The position numbers and the translations under genes were made by a program. A stretch of 64,000 nt of DNA from Georgenia sp. TF02-10 (GTDB taxonomy: Bacteria > Actinomycetota > Actinomycetes > Actinomycetales > Actinomycetaceae), in contig NZ_CP094289.1 in assembly GCF_022759505.1 (NCBI RefSeq), positions 806,001 to 870,000 of the forward strand. The letters run 5' to 3'. Under the pieces are notes generated by a model. It saw only the letters and a program-made list of their open reading frames with translations, was not told the origin of the DNA and ran no database searches. Below, one piece after another: positions 15,921-23,802 of the stretch. How positions within the stretch are numbered: position 1 is the first letter of the stretch; every line of letters starts with the position of its first letter.

Positions 15921-17024
15921 GTGACGCAGGACGTGGAGCAGCGCGGGCCGGCCTGGGCGGAACCGGCCGGTCCACCGGACCGCCGACGGCGCCGCGCCCG
16001 GGCCGCGCTCCTCATCGCCCTGGCGATACTGCTCGTGCTCGCCGGCGCGGGCGTCGCCGGCACGGCGTACCTGCAGCACCGGGTCGACGCCGCGCTGGAG
16101 AAGATCGACGACCCGTTCGCCGCGCTGCCCGCCCGGCCCACGCCGTCGGCCGAGAATCGCGCCGAGGCGGCCGCCGAGGCGGGCCGGGCCGACCCGGTGA
16201 ACGTCCTGGTGCTCGGCTCGGACTCGCGGATCTCCGCCGGGGACCCGAGCGCGTGGGCGGCGGGGGCCCAGCGCACCGACGCCCTGATGGTCGCCCAGCT
16301 GGCCGGGACGCGGGAGCACGCCTACGTCATGTCCATCCCGCGCGACGCCTGGGTGGACGTACCCGGGCACGGGATGAACAAGATCAACGCGGCGTTCTCC
16401 TTCGGCGGGCCGACGCTGCTCATCCAGACCGTGGAGCAGCTCACCGGCATCCCGATCGACCACTTCGCCGTCGCGGACTTCGAGTCCTTCGTCGCGCTGA
16501 CCGACGAGCTCGGCGGGGTGGAGATGAAGCTGCGCAGCCCGCTGGAGGCCGGCGGGGAGACGCTGGGCCCGGGCGAGCACCGGCTCACCGGCGAGCAGGC
16601 CCTGGCCTACGTGCGGGAGCGCTACGACCTGCCCCGCGGCGACTTCGACCGGGTCCAGCGCCAGCAGTACTGGATGCGGCGGATGCTGCAGCAGGCCGAC
16701 CGGGAGGGCAAGCTGGCCAACCCGCTGGCGGTGGCCGACCTGCTCACCGTGGTGAGCCGCGGGGTGAGCGTGGACGAGGGGTTCACGGTGGCGGAGATGC
16801 GGAACCTGCTGCTCTCCATGCGGGACCTGCGCATCGAGAACGTGCAGTACCTCACCGCGCCGTACACCGGCACCGGCCGCAGCCCGGACGGGCAGTCCAT
16901 CGTCCTGCTCAACGAGGGGCTCTTCCGGGGGCTGGCCGAAGCGTTCGCCACCGACACGGTCGGGGAGTACCTGCGCAGCCACGACGGTGCGGTCGAGACG
17001 CTGGGGTGGTCGGTGCCGGACTGA
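15921..17024 (+). CDS. LytR-CpsA-Psr (LCP) family glycopolymer transferase, 367 aa
   Basis: LCP proteins transfer undecaprenyl-linked polymers onto peptidoglycan at the outer membrane face. A cytoplasmic Arg-rich head is followed by one membrane anchor (AALLIALAILLVLAGAGVAG) near residues 32-51. The extracytoplasmic domain has the landmark stretches VNVLVLGSDSR, RTDALMVAQL, SIPRDAWVDVPGHGMNKINA and the late ALAYVRERYDLPRGDFDR, which carries the conserved Arg/Asp residues. GTG at 15921 with AGG upstream was chosen; earlier in-frame GTGs would add a Pro-rich unlikely leader. It sits next to the polysaccharide operon, suggesting that its polymer is attached to the wall. Confidence 0.92.
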   Translation: MTQDVEQRGPAWAEPAGPPDRRRRRARAALLIALAILLVLAGAGVAGTAYLQHRVDAALEKIDDPFAALPARPTPSAENRAEAAAEAGRADPVNVLVLGSDSRISAGDPSAWAAGAQRTDALMVAQLAGTREHAYVMSIPRDAWVDVPGHGMNKINAAFSFGGPTLLIQTVEQLTGIPIDHFAVADFESFVALTDELGGVEMKLRSPLEAGGETLGPGEHRLTGEQALAYVRERYDLPRGDFDRVQRQQYWMRRMLQQADREGKLANPLAVADLLTVVSRGVSVDEGFTVAEMRNLLLSMRDLRIENVQYLTAPYTGTGRSPDGQSIVLLNEGLFRGLAEAFATDTVGEYLRSHDGAVETLGWSVPD

Positions 17025-17081
17025 GCAGGGCGGGTTCGCCGGGTGTGGTGCCGGACCGAGCGGGGCGGTTCACCGGGTGGG
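17012..17081. repeat. Two-copy 35-base tandem repeat across LCP stop codon
   Basis: The unit beginning GGTGCCGGACTGAGCAGGGC is repeated 35 bases later as GGTGCCGGACCGAGCGGGGC, with the second halves also matching (TTCGCCGGGTG against TTCACCGGGTG). The first unit contains the last codons and stop of the LCP gene. The repeat looks like a replication-slippage duplication of the gene end. Confidence 0.7.
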
Positions 17082-17092
17082 CGCGGTGGGTC

Positions 17093-17117
17093 GGACCTCA
17101 CAGCGCCTGTGAGGTCC
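17093..17117 (+). terminator. Strong hairpin terminator after the LCP gene
   Basis: GGACCTCACAG-CGC-CTGTGAGGTCC is a perfect 11-base stem with a 3-base loop about 70 bases after the LCP stop codon. No T run follows, as is common in high-GC actinobacteria. The next 250 bases up to the symporter gene have nothing else I can name except its promoter region. Confidence 0.6.
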
Positions 17118-17375
17118 CCCAGGCGAACCGGACATCCCACGCCGGCGCCGGGGGACGGCTTGTCGCCAGCCGCCAACGGTCCGGGGCTCCTCCCGGTCGG
17201 GACGCCGCGCCCGGCGGCACCTGGCGCGCGCCGGCGGTCCTTCCTCGTTACGGTGGCAGGACGCCCGGCGAACCGGACGCCAACTGCTGAATAGGTAGGC
17301 CGAGGATGGTCCCGGAGGCCTGCCGACGACGGCGGGACGGTGCACAGCGCGGCACCGCCACCGGAAAGGGGTCCC

Positions 17376-19088
17376 GTGGACATTATCGCGCAGGCGGCCG
17401 CGGAGCCGGCGCAGCGCATCGACGCACGGTGGGTCGACTTCCTCCTCATCGCGGTCTACTTCGCCTTCGTGCTCGGCATCGGCGCCGCCGCCCGGCGCCG
17501 GGTGTCCAGCTCGATCGACTTCTTCCTCTCCGGCCGGTCGCTGCCCGCCTGGGTGACCGGCCTGGCCTTCATCTCGGCGAACCTGGGTGCCGTCGAGATC
17601 ATGGGCATGTCCGCCAACGGGGCCGAGTACGGCCTGCCGACCGTCCACTACTTCTGGATCGGCGCCATCCCGGCCATGCTGTTCCTCGGCGTGGTGATGA
17701 TGCCGTTCTACTACGGCTCGAAGGTGCGCTCGGTGCCGGAGTTCATGCTCCGCCGGTTCGGCGTGGGCGCGCACCTGGTGAACTCGCTGAGCTTCGCCCT
17801 GGCCCAGCTGCTCATCGCCGGGGTGAACCTGTTCCTGCTGGGCAAGATCATCAACGCCCTGCTCGGGCTGCCGCTGTGGGTCGCCCTGGTGGTGGCGGCC
17901 GCCGTCGTGCTCAGCTACATCACCCTCGGCGGGCTGTCCGCGGCGATCTACAACGAGGTGCTGCAGTTCTTCGTCATCGTCGCCAGCCTGCTGCCGCTGA
18001 CCCTCATCGGCCTGCACCGGGTGGGCGGCTGGAACGGGCTGGTGGAGCGGGTGACCGACTCCCCGGGCGGTGGGGAGCAGCTGCACTCCTGGCCCGGCGA
18101 GGCGCTGACCGGGTTCGACTCCCCGGTGCTGTCCGTGGTCGGGATCGTCTTCGGCCTGGGCTTCGTGCTGTCCTTCGGGTACTGGACGACCAACTTCGTG
18201 GAGGTCCAGCGGGCGATGGCCTCGGACTCCATCACCTCCGCCCGCAAGACGCCGATTATCGGCGCCTTCCCGAAGATGTTCGTGCCGTTCATCGTCATCA
18301 TCCCCGGCATGATCGCCGCGGTGCTGGTCAACGAGCTGGCCGAGTTCAAGCAGGTCTCGGCGGCCGGCGGGGACGCCTCCGCCATGGGGATCGACTACAA
18401 CGACTCCCTCCTGCTGCTCATGCGGGAGGTGCTGCCCAACGGCCTGCTGGGCGTGGCCATCGCCGGGCTGCTGGCCGCGTTCATGGCCGGCATGGCCGCG
18501 AACGTCTCGGCGTTCAACACGGTCTTTACCCAGGACCTGTGGCAGGAGTACGTGGTCAAGGGCCGCGAGGACGCCTACTACGTGCGGGCGGGGCGCATCG
18601 CGACGATCGTCGCGTGCCTCGTGGCGATCTTCACCGCGCTGATCGCCTCGAACTACGAGAACCTGATGGACTACCTGCAGACCCTGTTCGGGTTCTTCAA
18701 CGCCCCGCTGTTCGCCACGTTCATCCTCGGGATGTTCTGGAAGAAGATGACCCCGGCGGCCGGCTGGTCCGGGCTCGTGCTGGGCACCGCGGCCGCGGTG
18801 ACCGTGTTCCTGCTGAACCAGACCGGGGTGTTCACCCTGCCCGGCCAGGGCGCGGCGTTCATGGCGGCGGGCGCGGCCTTCGTCGTCGACATCGTGGTCA
18901 GTGTGGTGGTCTCCATGGTTACCCGGCCCAAGCCGGAGGCCGAGCTGGTGGGCTTCGTGTACTCCCTGACGCCGCGGGAGAACCTGGTGGACGTCCGGGC
19001 GGCCCGGCTGTCCTGGTACCAGCGCCCGGTGCCGCTCGCCGGCGTCGCGCTGGTGCTCGTCATCGCCCTCAACATCGTGTTCGCCTGA
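17376..19088 (+). CDS. Sodium:solute symporter (SSS family), 570 aa
   Basis: A transporter with about 14 membrane segments of the sodium:solute symporter family. Landmarks include FFLSGRSLPAWVTGLAFISA near residues 50-69, the conserved ITLGGLSAAIYNEVLQFFVI, and GLLAAFMAGMAANVSAFNTV. These are close to the sodium:sugar (SGLT/vSGLT-like) branch, with NYENLMDYLQTLFGFFNAPL late in the protein. GTG at 17376 follows GAAAGGGG. The small membrane gene starts 20 bases after the stop, so the two are one operon. The substrate is probably a sugar or polyol, inferred only from branch likeness. Confidence 0.88.
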   Translation: MDIIAQAAAEPAQRIDARWVDFLLIAVYFAFVLGIGAAARRRVSSSIDFFLSGRSLPAWVTGLAFISANLGAVEIMGMSANGAEYGLPTVHYFWIGAIPAMLFLGVVMMPFYYGSKVRSVPEFMLRRFGVGAHLVNSLSFALAQLLIAGVNLFLLGKIINALLGLPLWVALVVAAAVVLSYITLGGLSAAIYNEVLQFFVIVASLLPLTLIGLHRVGGWNGLVERVTDSPGGGEQLHSWPGEALTGFDSPVLSVVGIVFGLGFVLSFGYWTTNFVEVQRAMASDSITSARKTPIIGAFPKMFVPFIVIIPGMIAAVLVNELAEFKQVSAAGGDASAMGIDYNDSLLLLMREVLPNGLLGVAIAGLLAAFMAGMAANVSAFNTVFTQDLWQEYVVKGREDAYYVRAGRIATIVACLVAIFTALIASNYENLMDYLQTLFGFFNAPLFATFILGMFWKKMTPAAGWSGLVLGTAAAVTVFLLNQTGVFTLPGQGAAFMAAGAAFVVDIVVSVVVSMVTRPKPEAELVGFVYSLTPRENLVDVRAARLSWYQRPVPLAGVALVLVIALNIVFA

Positions 19089-19108
19089 GCTTCAGACAAG
19101 GAACTGCC

Positions 19109-19393
19109 ATGGCCGACAAGACCCAGCCAGCCCAGACCGGCCGGACCGGCCGGAACCGGAAGCGTGCGGGGGCGTTCGACATCCGCAACGTGATCGGCGC
19201 GCTCATCGGCATCTATGGGGTCGTGCTGCTTGCGATGGGCCTCTTCGGCGACCCCGAGCTGGAGAAGACCGGCGGGGTCAACGCCAACGCCATCACCGGG
19301 ATCGCGATGCTCGTCGCCGCGGTGGTCTTCTTCCTGTGGGCGCGGCTGCGGCCGTTGGCCGTGCCGCAGGAGCCGCGGGAGGAGGAGGGCTGA
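19109..19393 (+). CDS. Small two-segment membrane protein paired with the symporter, 94 aa
   Basis: A short protein with a polar, basic N terminus, two membrane segments (VIGALIGIYGVVLLAMGLFG and AITGIAMLVAAVVFFLWARL) joined by a 15-residue loop, and an acidic C-terminal tail ending REEEG. It has AAGGA before its ATG and follows the symporter in the same operon. I do not recognise a named family. The pairing resembles other SSS transporters that carry a small membrane partner gene, so an accessory role in folding or stability of the symporter is a reasonable inference. Confidence 0.75.
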   Translation: MADKTQPAQTGRTGRNRKRAGAFDIRNVIGALIGIYGVVLLAMGLFGDPELEKTGGVNANAITGIAMLVAAVVFFLWARLRPLAVPQEPREEEG

Positions 19394-19640
19394 GTCTGTG
19401 CTGGTCGCCGTGAGGGCCGCTAACGGGCGGGTGAGGACGTGCGAGCGTCCGCAGGGCTCCCGGTCCCGACCGGATGCTGCACACGGCGAGGCGTGGTCCG
19501 CGAGCGCACGTTCCGGCCCGGCCGCCTGCGGGGGCGGCGTCGCACGTCAGCGCGCGGGATCGGCACCGGCAGGCTGGTTGCCGCACGATTCGTGTGCACC
19601 ATGCCGGAGCCCAACGAAGACCGTCGAAGCGCTCCGCGTA

Positions 19641-19721
19641 TCCCTGGCGCAGGTCTACCTCGTCGTGTTCCTGGCGCAGGTCTACCGCGTCGTATCCCTG
19701 GCACAGGTCTACCTCGTGCGG
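19641..19721. repeat. Three-copy 27-base tandem repeat in a gene-free stretch
   Basis: Three head-to-tail units share CCTGGCGCAGGTCTACC with few changes: TCCCTGGCGCAGGTCTACCT, TTCCTGGCGCAGGTCTACCG, TCCCTGGCACAGGTCTACCT. The period of 27 is a multiple of three, so any frame across it repeats every nine residues, but no convincing gene covers it. The 435 bases between the symporter partner gene and rpiB hold nothing else I can support. Confidence 0.75.
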
Positions 19722-19828
19722 TGCCCCCAGCCGCCGCTCCGGGGCAGTCGCTGAACCGCCTCAGGCACCGGTGAGCACGGGGTGCTCCGGCGTGGAGCAA
19801 GGCATCGCACCGCCCTTGGGGTGTGCGG

Positions 19829-20293
19829 TCAGCGCTGGCTCTGCGACCGGCTCTGCTCGTACGCGCTGATCGCGTCGATCCGGCGCTGGTGCCGCGGGTC
19901 GGCGGAGAACGGTTCGGCCAGGAATGTGGCGACGAAGGAGATGATCTCTTCCGGCGTGTGCTGACGGGCCCCGACGGCAATGACGTTGGCGTTGTTGTGC
20001 GCCCTTGCAAGCATCGCGGTTTCCCGGTTCCACACGAGGGCGGCGCGAACACCGTCCACCCGGTTGGCGGCCATCTGCTCACCGTTGCCGGAGCCGCCAA
20101 GAACGATTCCCAGGGCGTCGCCGTCTGCCGCTGCCGCCTCGGCCGCAGAGATGCATGGCGTTGGATAGTCGTCGTCTGGGTCGAGCTCGTAGGCGCCGTG
20201 GTCGATGACGTCGTGGCCTGTCTTCTCCAACCACTCGACGAGAAGGCCCTTCGTCTCGAAACCTGCATGGTCTGTTCCCACGTGAACGCGCAT
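19829..20293 (-). CDS. rpiB: RpiB/LacAB-type sugar-phosphate isomerase, 154 aa
   Basis: A ribose-5-phosphate isomerase B family enzyme that interconverts aldose and ketose phosphates. It begins MRVHVGTDHAGFETKGLLVE, with the phosphate-binding Asp-His pair, and has the active loop VLGGSGNGEQMAANRV. In this loop the catalytic base is Glu, as in the Mycobacterium tuberculosis enzyme, instead of the Cys of the E. coli type. It ends with the actinobacterial HQRRIDAISAYE. Here it is the last gene of a catabolic operon, not a housekeeping unit, so it may act on a tetrose or pentose phosphate of that pathway (as DerI does in mycobacterial erythritol use). Substrate unproven. Confidence 0.88.
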   Translation of the reverse strand: MRVHVGTDHAGFETKGLLVEWLEKTGHDVIDHGAYELDPDDDYPTPCISAAEAAAADGDALGIVLGGSGNGEQMAANRVDGVRAALVWNRETAMLARAHNNANVIAVGARQHTPEEIISFVATFLAEPFSADPRHQRRIDAISAYEQSRSQSQR

Positions 20294-20333
20294 GGCCTAA
20301 CCGGCTCCCTTCTTCTTTGCGGGCGGATGTCGC

Positions 20334-21311
20334 TCAGGCGAGCACTCGTGGCGCGACGGGCGTCACTGGTGCCTGACCGGAGAGTACGCGCTCGACGTTC
20401 TCGAGAGCGAGCAGGCACATTCGGTCCCTCGTTCGGTCGCCGGCGCTGGCGATGTGCGGCGTGAGGACGACGTTGTCGAGACCTAGCAGCTCGGGGTTGA
20501 CCTGGGGCTCACCTTCGAAGGTGTCGATAGCGGCGCCCCGAAGCGCGCCGGTGCGGAGAGCCTGTATGAGCGCGGACTCGTCGACGACGCCCCCTCGGGC
20601 AACGTTGACGAGGTAGGCATCGGGCTTCATCTTGGCGAGGGTCTCTGCGTTCATCAGGTGATGGGTGGAGGGCAGAAGCGGGACGTGCAGCGAGACGACG
20701 TCACTCGTGGCGAGCACCTCGTGGAGAGGGAGCATGGAGACGTCGTCCTGGAAATCTCCGGGCACGCCGTGAGGGTCGTACGCGACAACGTCCATGCTGA
20801 ACGCCTTCGCCCGTCGGGCCACCGCGCGGCCGATTCGTCCCAAGCCCACGATCCCGAGACGCGCACCGCCGCTGATGTCGAGACCGACGAGCATCCGTGG
20901 ACCCCAGACCCAGGGAGTCTGGGAGCGGACGAAGCGGTCGGCCTCAGTGACTCGCCGCGCAAGGTCGAGGATCAGCGCGAACGTGTGGTCTGCGGTTGCG
21001 TCGTCGAGCACTCCGGGTGTGTTCGTGACTGTCACCCCGCGGCGGTCTGCTTCCTCGACGTCGATGTTGTCGTAGCCGACGGCGACGTTGGCGACCACCT
21101 TGAGACACGGCCCGGCTGCGTCGAAGAACTGGGCATCGATCCGCTCGGTAAGCGTCACGACGGCGGCATCCGTACCACGCACCTTGCTGAGGAGCTGGTC
21201 CCGGCTCGGTGGGGCCTCGTCGCCGACGTCGAGGTCCCAGTCGGAACCTCTGAGCGTGTCCATCGCTCGTTCGGTCAGTAGCCGGGCCACGTAGATCCGC
21301 TTCGACGTCAC
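20334..21311 (-). CDS. D-isomer-specific 2-hydroxyacid dehydrogenase (glyoxylate/hydroxypyruvate reductase-like), 325 aa
   Basis: An NAD(P)-dependent reductase of small 2-keto acids. The substrate domain carries VANVAVGYDNID near residues 72-83. The nucleotide fold has LGIVGLGRIGRAVARR, then NVARGGVVDESALI with the catalytic Arg region, and LTPHIASAG with the catalytic His. GTG at 21311 overlaps the kinase stop as GTGA and is preceded by AAGGAG. Sequence likeness is to glyoxylate/hydroxypyruvate reductases rather than to the long phosphoglycerate dehydrogenases, which have an extra C-terminal domain absent here. Its place in the operon suggests that it disposes of a two- or three-carbon keto acid product. 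Confidence 0.88.
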   Translation of the reverse strand: MTSKRIYVARLLTERAMDTLRGSDWDLDVGDEAPPSRDQLLSKVRGTDAAVVTLTERIDAQFFDAAGPCLKVVANVAVGYDNIDVEEADRRGVTVTNTPGVLDDATADHTFALILDLARRVTEADRFVRSQTPWVWGPRMLVGLDISGGARLGIVGLGRIGRAVARRAKAFSMDVVAYDPHGVPGDFQDDVSMLPLHEVLATSDVVSLHVPLLPSTHHLMNAETLAKMKPDAYLVNVARGGVVDESALIQALRTGALRGAAIDTFEGEPQVNPELLGLDNVVLTPHIASAGDRTRDRMCLLALENVERVLSGQAPVTPVAPRVLA

Positions 21312-22825
21312 GTCATTCTCCTTGCTCCCAGCGGTAGCGGGGTGCTCTCGAGCGAGCGGTCGGCAAGAGGTTTCGGCATCTCGCAGCCCACCACAGCTTC
21401 CCACTGGGCCCGGTACTCGTCCCAACGTCGTTCCACCGTCTCCTTCCAGGCCCGGCGTGGCAGGACTGGGCGGGATGACGGGCACGTCGGCCGTACGCCT
21501 TCGATCGTCTCCGCGCACATGGCGGCAGCTCCGATCGACGGCAGATGGCTCTCATCGAGAACCTGGATTGTCGATTGCAGGACGTCTGCCAAGATGTGCG
21601 GCAGCACCACATCCGAACCGAACGCTCCGGAGAGCAGGATCTCGCCCTGCTCAGGGACGACACAGCTCTCGATGATCAGGCGGTCGGCGAACAGCACCCC
21701 TTCGACCACGCCACGTGCTGCGACCTCCGGTGCAGTGCTCGGTAGCAGACCGAGGAGTGCGGTGCGCGGCTTGTCGAGCCAGAGGGGGCCACGCTCGGGC
21801 ACGACGTGCGGGATGAAGATCGGGGCGCCCTGGAGGACGTCCTTCGGCTTGGCCTTCCAGGCGTCCTCGATCAGGCTCTGCACTGCCCCGCCGGCCATGC
21901 CGTATCCGAGGAGCTGGGCTCCCATGGCGAGGGCGTCGCCGCCGTTCGTGACGCCGTTGATCAGCCACTGGCCCTGGCGCACGTCAGCGCGCTGGAGCAC
22001 TTTGGCACGGTCGTCCGGCCGGGCGACGACGTTCGCGAGAACGTGGGTCGTTCCCATGATGAACAGTGGCGCGCCGCCCGGTCTTGAACCGAGCAGGTAG
22101 GAGGCGGCCGGCGTGTCCGCCGACCCCACTATCACCGGGATGCCGGCCGGCAGGCCGAGTGTGTCGGCGACGAACGACCGTAGTGATCCCAGCACAGACA
22201 ACGATGGCCTGATCGGCGGAAGCAGCTCGCGGGGGATGCCGAGCCGGTCGACGAGGGCGCCGTTCCAGTCCCAGGAGCCGTCGGTGGAGGCAAAGATTCC
22301 GGTGTACGAGGCTTGGGTCGGGTCCAAACCTCGCTCACCGGTCAGCCACTGGCCCAGCCAGCTTCCCACCAGACCAAGCGTGTCGGCCTGGGAGAGGGCC
22401 TCGGGCTCCTGCTTGCGAAAGAACGCGTGAGCCACAGCCATGAAGGTCGAGGGTGAGATGTGGTTGCCGCTGAGGCGATCGTCCTCCTCCGAGCGCAGCG
22501 GCTCGAGCTCCGCCAGGATGCCCGGCAGGGCGGGGTGGTCCCATGTGAGGCCAGGCGCGAGCGGTTCACCGTCGCCGTCATACAGCAGCGCCGTCGGGCA
22601 GTGTGCCGCGAGCCCGACCGCAGAGGCGTCGGCCGCCGCAGGGCCGAGTGCGCGGCATGCCTCCTTGACGCTCCCGACCCAGGCGACCGGATCGGCGCGG
22701 CCGACCGCCAGCTTCCGGGACGCGGGGTGCGGAGCTCGTGACCGGGCGAGAACCCTCCCCTCTGGGGTGATCACCGCCGCCTTGGTCGCGGTCGTCCCGA
22801 CATCGATCCCGATGTATGTGCTCAT
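21308..22825 (-). CDS. FGGY-family carbohydrate kinase, 505 aa
   Basis: An ATP-dependent sugar kinase with the usual two actin-like domains. It starts YIGIDVGTTATKAAVITPEG (phosphate loop). The catalytic-base motif is IVGSADTPAASYLLGS, with Asp in the place of the family's GGxDxxA. The C-terminal domain has EILLSGAFGSDVVLPHILAD for nucleotide binding. ATG at 22825 is preceded by GAGGAG; an ATG five codons earlier lacks a site. Overall it is nearest to xylulokinase/LsrK-type members, but the residues that set sugar choice cannot be read reliably. It should phosphorylate a ketose before the aldolase acts. Operon spacing to the aldolase is 27 bases. Confidence 0.88.
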   Translation of the reverse strand: MSTYIGIDVGTTATKAAVITPEGRVLARSRAPHPASRKLAVGRADPVAWVGSVKEACRALGPAAADASAVGLAAHCPTALLYDGDGEPLAPGLTWDHPALPGILAELEPLRSEEDDRLSGNHISPSTFMAVAHAFFRKQEPEALSQADTLGLVGSWLGQWLTGERGLDPTQASYTGIFASTDGSWDWNGALVDRLGIPRELLPPIRPSLSVLGSLRSFVADTLGLPAGIPVIVGSADTPAASYLLGSRPGGAPLFIMGTTHVLANVVARPDDRAKVLQRADVRQGQWLINGVTNGGDALAMGAQLLGYGMAGGAVQSLIEDAWKAKPKDVLQGAPIFIPHVVPERGPLWLDKPRTALLGLLPSTAPEVAARGVVEGVLFADRLIIESCVVPEQGEILLSGAFGSDVVLPHILADVLQSTIQVLDESHLPSIGAAAMCAETIEGVRPTCPSSRPVLPRRAWKETVERRWDEYRAQWEAVVGCEMPKPLADRSLESTPLPLGARRMT

Positions 22826-22852
22826 CGTTGAGCTCCTCACTCCGTATGACGG

Positions 22853-23728
22853 TCAGGCAAGCAGCTTTGCTGCCTCGGAGGGGGTCTCGCCGCCGTGGAT
22901 GACGGCCTTCAGCGCTGCCACCATCTTTCCGGGGTGCTGTGCCTGCCAGACGTTGCGGCCGCAGGTCATCCCGCGCCCACCAGCCTCCACGACGGCCGCC
23001 GCCTGCTCAAGGACGTTGATGGGGCTCTTGGCTGGGGCGCCACCTGCGGCGACGACGATGGCCGGCGTGCCGTCAACCACCCTCTTGAACTCCGCGGCGG
23101 AGCCCGTGTACCAGGTCTTGACGATGTCGGTCCCGAGCTCGGCGGCGGCACGGGAGGCGTAGAGCACCGACTCCGTCGTGCCCTTCCGGTCGCCCCACAT
23201 CTCGCCGCTGGGGTAGGCGTGGCAGACAACTGGGAAGCCCCACGAGTGAGCCTCCTCGACCACCGTGCTGAGCATCTCGAGCATCTGGACCTGAACGGAC
23301 GAGCCGGCCGAGATGCCGACCGCAACGGCATCGGCCCCGAGCCGGATCGCATCCTGCACCGAGGCGATGGTGGCGTCGTAGGTGGGGTGGAAGTCGACGG
23401 AGAACGTCGACGCCTTCAGGATCCACGGTACCGGGGCCGGATTGCCGGCGAAGAGGTGTCCGGCGATGCCCTTGGTGATGGTCACCGCGTCAGGCTCGCC
23501 CTGGGCGACCATCGCAAAGGTCTCGGTCATCGAGGCAAGCTGCGGTGCCACGCCGCGCGGCACGGCCTGGTCCAGTGCCACCGTGCAGGTACGGCCATCG
23601 GCACCGAACAGGCGGCGCAGTCGGATCTCTCTGCCGAGGGCAGAGGTCGTACCGGAAGCAGTGATCTCGAAGGCGGATCCGGCGGCTCCGGACTTGGCGG
23701 TCTCGACCGGGGCAATGAGGGTAGACAT
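22853..23728 (-). CDS. Class I aldolase, DeoC/LacD/LsrF family, 291 aa
   Basis: A Schiff-base aldolase with a TIM-barrel fold. The likely lysine is in ELGTDIVKTWYTGSAAEF; the phosphate-binding end has IVVAAGGAP and RGMTCGRNVWQAQHPGKMVA, which corresponds closely to the GVDMGRNIFQSEHP end of E. coli LsrF. AAGGAG stands before the ATG. Family members cleave or process phosphorylated keto-sugars (tagatose bisphosphate, AI-2 products, sulfofructose phosphate). With a kinase and isomerase next door, retro-aldol cleavage of a phosphorylated ketose to a triose phosphate and a small aldehyde is the natural reading. Which sugar is unknown. Confidence 0.85.
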   Translation of the reverse strand: MSTLIAPVETAKSGAAGSAFEITASGTTSALGREIRLRRLFGADGRTCTVALDQAVPRGVAPQLASMTETFAMVAQGEPDAVTITKGIAGHLFAGNPAPVPWILKASTFSVDFHPTYDATIASVQDAIRLGADAVAVGISAGSSVQVQMLEMLSTVVEEAHSWGFPVVCHAYPSGEMWGDRKGTTESVLYASRAAAELGTDIVKTWYTGSAAEFKRVVDGTPAIVVAAGGAPAKSPINVLEQAAAVVEAGGRGMTCGRNVWQAQHPGKMVAALKAVIHGGETPSEAAKLLA

Positions 23729-23802
23729 GCTGCTCCTTGGTGTTGTGGTGCGGAAGCTTGCGGGTCCGGTAGTCGCGGTCCCTGGGGTACTTGCGGTTCT
23801 TG

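Noticed and set aside
15710-17290. Long rightward frame (526 residues) overlapping the LCP gene, and similar long antisense frames such as 31396-33435.
   Set aside because: Composition is dominated by Arg, Gly, Pro and Ala with no domain; typical of alternative frames in very GC-rich DNA.
19641-19721. The 27-base repeats as a small CRISPR array.
   Set aside because: Units are contiguous with no spacers and no cas genes are near.
19829-23728. The LsrK/LsrF-like kinase and aldolase as an autoinducer-2 processing system.
   Set aside because: No LsrACDB-type transporter, LsrG or LsrR is present, while an ACS-type carrier, a Zn-dehydrogenase and an RpiB are. A sugar or sugar-acid catabolic role fits better.
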